Source of the DNA: Hippophae tibetana
Lineage: Eukaryota; Streptophyta; Magnoliopsida; Rosales; Elaeagnaceae
Length of the DNA stretch: 64,000 nucleotides
Assembly: GCA_037013495.1 (NCBI GenBank)
Contig: CM072807.1
Location: 5,625,001-5,689,000 of the forward strand
Direction: 5' to 3'
The translations under genes and the position numbers were made by a program. The notes beneath the pieces were generated by a model. That model worked only from the letters and a program-made list of their open reading frames with translations. It was not told the origin of the DNA and did no database searches. Below, in pieces: positions 61,781 to 64,000 of the stretch (its first letter is position 1; each line of letters begins with the position of its first letter).

Positions 61781-62420
61781 AATCCCTATTTAGGTCGGAT
61801 TTGGATCCCTCCGTTATCTTCTTTTCCTCCTGCACCTTTTCTTCTAAATGAGAAAGAAGATGTTACATTAGAATTGTCTTAGTTAAATGCTTAGTTTACA
61901 TCTCATTGACTTAGAGTATGAGAGAACGTAGCCATTTGAGTACGTGCAAAGCCTTCAATTCCGTAGACCTTGCGAAAGAAGCCCCATTGGAGTTGGTTCT
62001 TACCAACTGTCTTACTGCTCATGCTTACCTCCTTATACCCAAATAAAGATTCGTCTCATTGATTGATGATATAAAAAAATGAACCATTGATTGATGATAT
62101 AAAAAAATTAACCATCGATAACAATTCATCCTCAAATTGCACTATTAGGTTCTTGTTGAAAGGAATTTTCTTCTCAAGGTCACCAAAATCAAATAAACAA
62201 AAATCGCTATCATTGTTATACCAAGAATTGATACAAGTGCTACCATTTTTCGAGAAATGGCTAGCCATCAATGCAAGGTGATGCTCGCTTTCATTGTTAA
62301 AATCTTGTTAAAATTGATGATGAAAAAAAATAAATTTTAAAGTTTTTAGAGCTTTGATACCATTCTAGAATTCATAAATTTATTACATTTTTTTAACGAA
62401 TGAAATGTAAACAAAAGCGA
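61781..62420 (-). other. coding-like patch with a primer-binding-site-like motif, unassigned
   Basis: The composition is less AT-rich than its surroundings. The minus strand has short protein-like stretches (NQLQWGFFRKVYGIEGF near 61990 and a 71-aa frame 62271-62056). The plus strand has gctttgatacca (62351-62362), the inverse of a Copia primer-binding site with one mismatch. This could be the start of a decayed Copia element on the minus strand with its LTR to the right, but no LTR pair was found. Confidence 0.3.
62057..62112. repeat. 28-bp tandem duplication
   Basis: The unit cattgattgatgatataaaa... at 62057-62084 repeats at 62085-62112 with one or two differences at the end of the unit. 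Confidence 0.85.
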
Positions 62421-64000
62421 ATGAATTAATAAGAAGAGTTATTATATATCAATTTCTTATATATAATTAAGATGTAATGTCCTTAAAATATATCTTTATA
62501 CGTTCACACACGTACAATTCTGATTAATTATATAATATTTATACACTATATTTATTAAGATACATAATATCATTATATAGTCTAATACAATATTTATATA
62601 TTACATTAAGATATATAATATCATTAGGATATTAATTATTTTTTATTAATCTAAATTTCATTTGTCGATAAGAATTTTTTTTCTAAATAAATAATAAATT
62701 GAATTAAATAAATAAAGATGTAAAAATTATTTGATTTTAAGCACATATAGAATCGAGATATTTTGCGTTTAGAAGTACAAATATTGTAGAAATACTCTAA
62801 CGATAAACTATTATCCATTGACCTGAACACCATGCTTCGCAATGAATAAGTGTTAAATCATTAACACTATTTTTAAATATATGTTAAAAAAAGTTTATTT
62901 TTGGATATATGTTCATATTTAAGCATGAATTAACTAAGGGATTAAAAATAAAAAAGCATCTGACTATTAGGTAAAAAAAAAGCCCCATATTTTTTAATAA
63001 AATTTGAAATAAAATAAAAAATTAAACATATAAACATATGAGAAAATAAATGAAAACTATTAAAAAAATTAAATATATTGCTTTAATTATTTTAAAAATA
63101 TAACAGTGTTTTTTATTTATTTAATAAAACTAAGAATTAACTAATGTTTATTGAGTAATTATTTATTGATGTTAGACTACACGTTGATCATTAATGACTT
63201 ATATTTATTGATTATTGTTGATAATTATTCAATACTCATAGATAATAAGATATATAATTGATGAAGTAGATTTTATGTAAATAAATAAAGATTATTGCAT
63301 CGAATAAAGTATTGAAAAAGAGTGATATTTTAGGGAAAGTCAAATTTCACACTAAATATCAAAATAAGTAAAAAGAATATGATTGCTTTCAAGGTCAGTT
63401 TTTCAATTACCGTAAAATTAGTAATTCGTTATCTTCTCCGAATCTTCATATAAACAAAAAGAGAGAGGGAGAGAGAAGTTTGGAACAGTCACGCAATAAA
63501 TGATTCTTCAGAGCCCTTCCAAAAAAAAAAAAAAAACTAGAGATAAAAAGTGAAGTATCTGTTTAGGCCTTTTCCTGTTGTTACCTTTTCCTCTAGTGGA
63601 ATGGTGACAGTGGAGAAGATAGTGAGGAGGTTGGAGCATGGAATCTAGATTATTACATTCTGTAAAACGCCTACAAAATAATACAGTACCTAAAAATATC
63701 TCACTTTTCTTTGTAAGCTAGAGTTGAGTTATACATGTTAATTATTTTAAAATTAACAATTGATATTACTGAAATTTAAACAAATAACATCAAACTCTAA
63801 TATGATGTAAAAAGTTAGTTTGCAAAATAATTTCATAAATTATATTATCATACCTTTTAAATTGTCTTACTATAAATTTAATGGAATGTATAAGGAAACA
63901 AAATTCCATATTATGGGTTCAATTTTTACTAAGATTTCATAATGTAATTTAAATTGTGTTAGAATTTCGCAATAAAAATTTGATAAAATAGGATGGCTTG
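62421..64000. other. AT-rich DNA, possible leader near 63.4-63.7 kb
   Basis: No gene was supported. At 63450-63680 there is a GAGA-rich run (aagagagagggagagagaag) and better-balanced sequence (gtgacagtggagaagatagt), which could be the edge of a gene or its leader. I see no reading frame to support that. Confidence 0.4.

Overview
This is a nuclear genome window from a flowering plant, most likely a eudicot. The evidence is the very AT-rich intergenic DNA, small GT-AG introns, a plant-type plasma-membrane proton pump, a plant SAGA subunit, and a dense load of plant transposons (Copia, LINE, hAT-type MITEs, a TRIM and an endogenous pararetrovirus). The species cannot be named from the sequence.

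Genes. Three intact nuclear genes sit in the first 30 kb. A RING-H2 ubiquitin ligase gene lies on the plus strand (CDS 10036-12559, five coding exons, 547 aa, probable 5' UTR intron 8649-9998). A SAGA subunit ADA1/Tad1 gene lies on the minus strand (17414-18670, one coding exon, 418 aa). A plasma-membrane H+-ATPase lies on the minus strand (22835-29492). Its sixteen exons join to 954 codons without a break and end in the 14-3-3-binding Y-T-V tail. Just downstream of ADA1 is a chain of small minus-strand exons (15578-17381) with mostly matching phases, but also a stop and frame breaks. I read it as the 3' part of an unrecognised, decayed gene.

Repeats around the genes. A small deleted Copia element lies at 503-2451. 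An internally deleted LINE with a perfect 15-bp target duplication lies at 13629-15338, between the RING gene and the unidentified exons. The H+-ATPase gene is flanked by a direct repeat of about 0.8-0.9 kb (about 20617-21970 and 30248-31015). The left copy carries a 435-bp hAT-type MITE and the right copy is the matching empty site.

The right half (31-64 kb) has no intact host gene that I can support. It holds a LINE ORF2 tail (34.6-35.2 kb), a complete but dead Copia element with both LTRs (35.5-40.4 kb), a second hAT-type MITE, and a duplicated 0.8-0.9 kb segment (41.5 and 43.0 kb). It then has a decayed endogenous pararetrovirus (about 49.4-53.1 kb) abutting the 5' half of another Copia element (53.1-56.0 kb), and a 700-bp TRIM (56026-56725). 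The rest is AT-rich DNA with microsatellites and nothing I can assign.

Exon joins, motifs and repeats were read by eye. Family assignments rest on remembered family signatures, not on a search.
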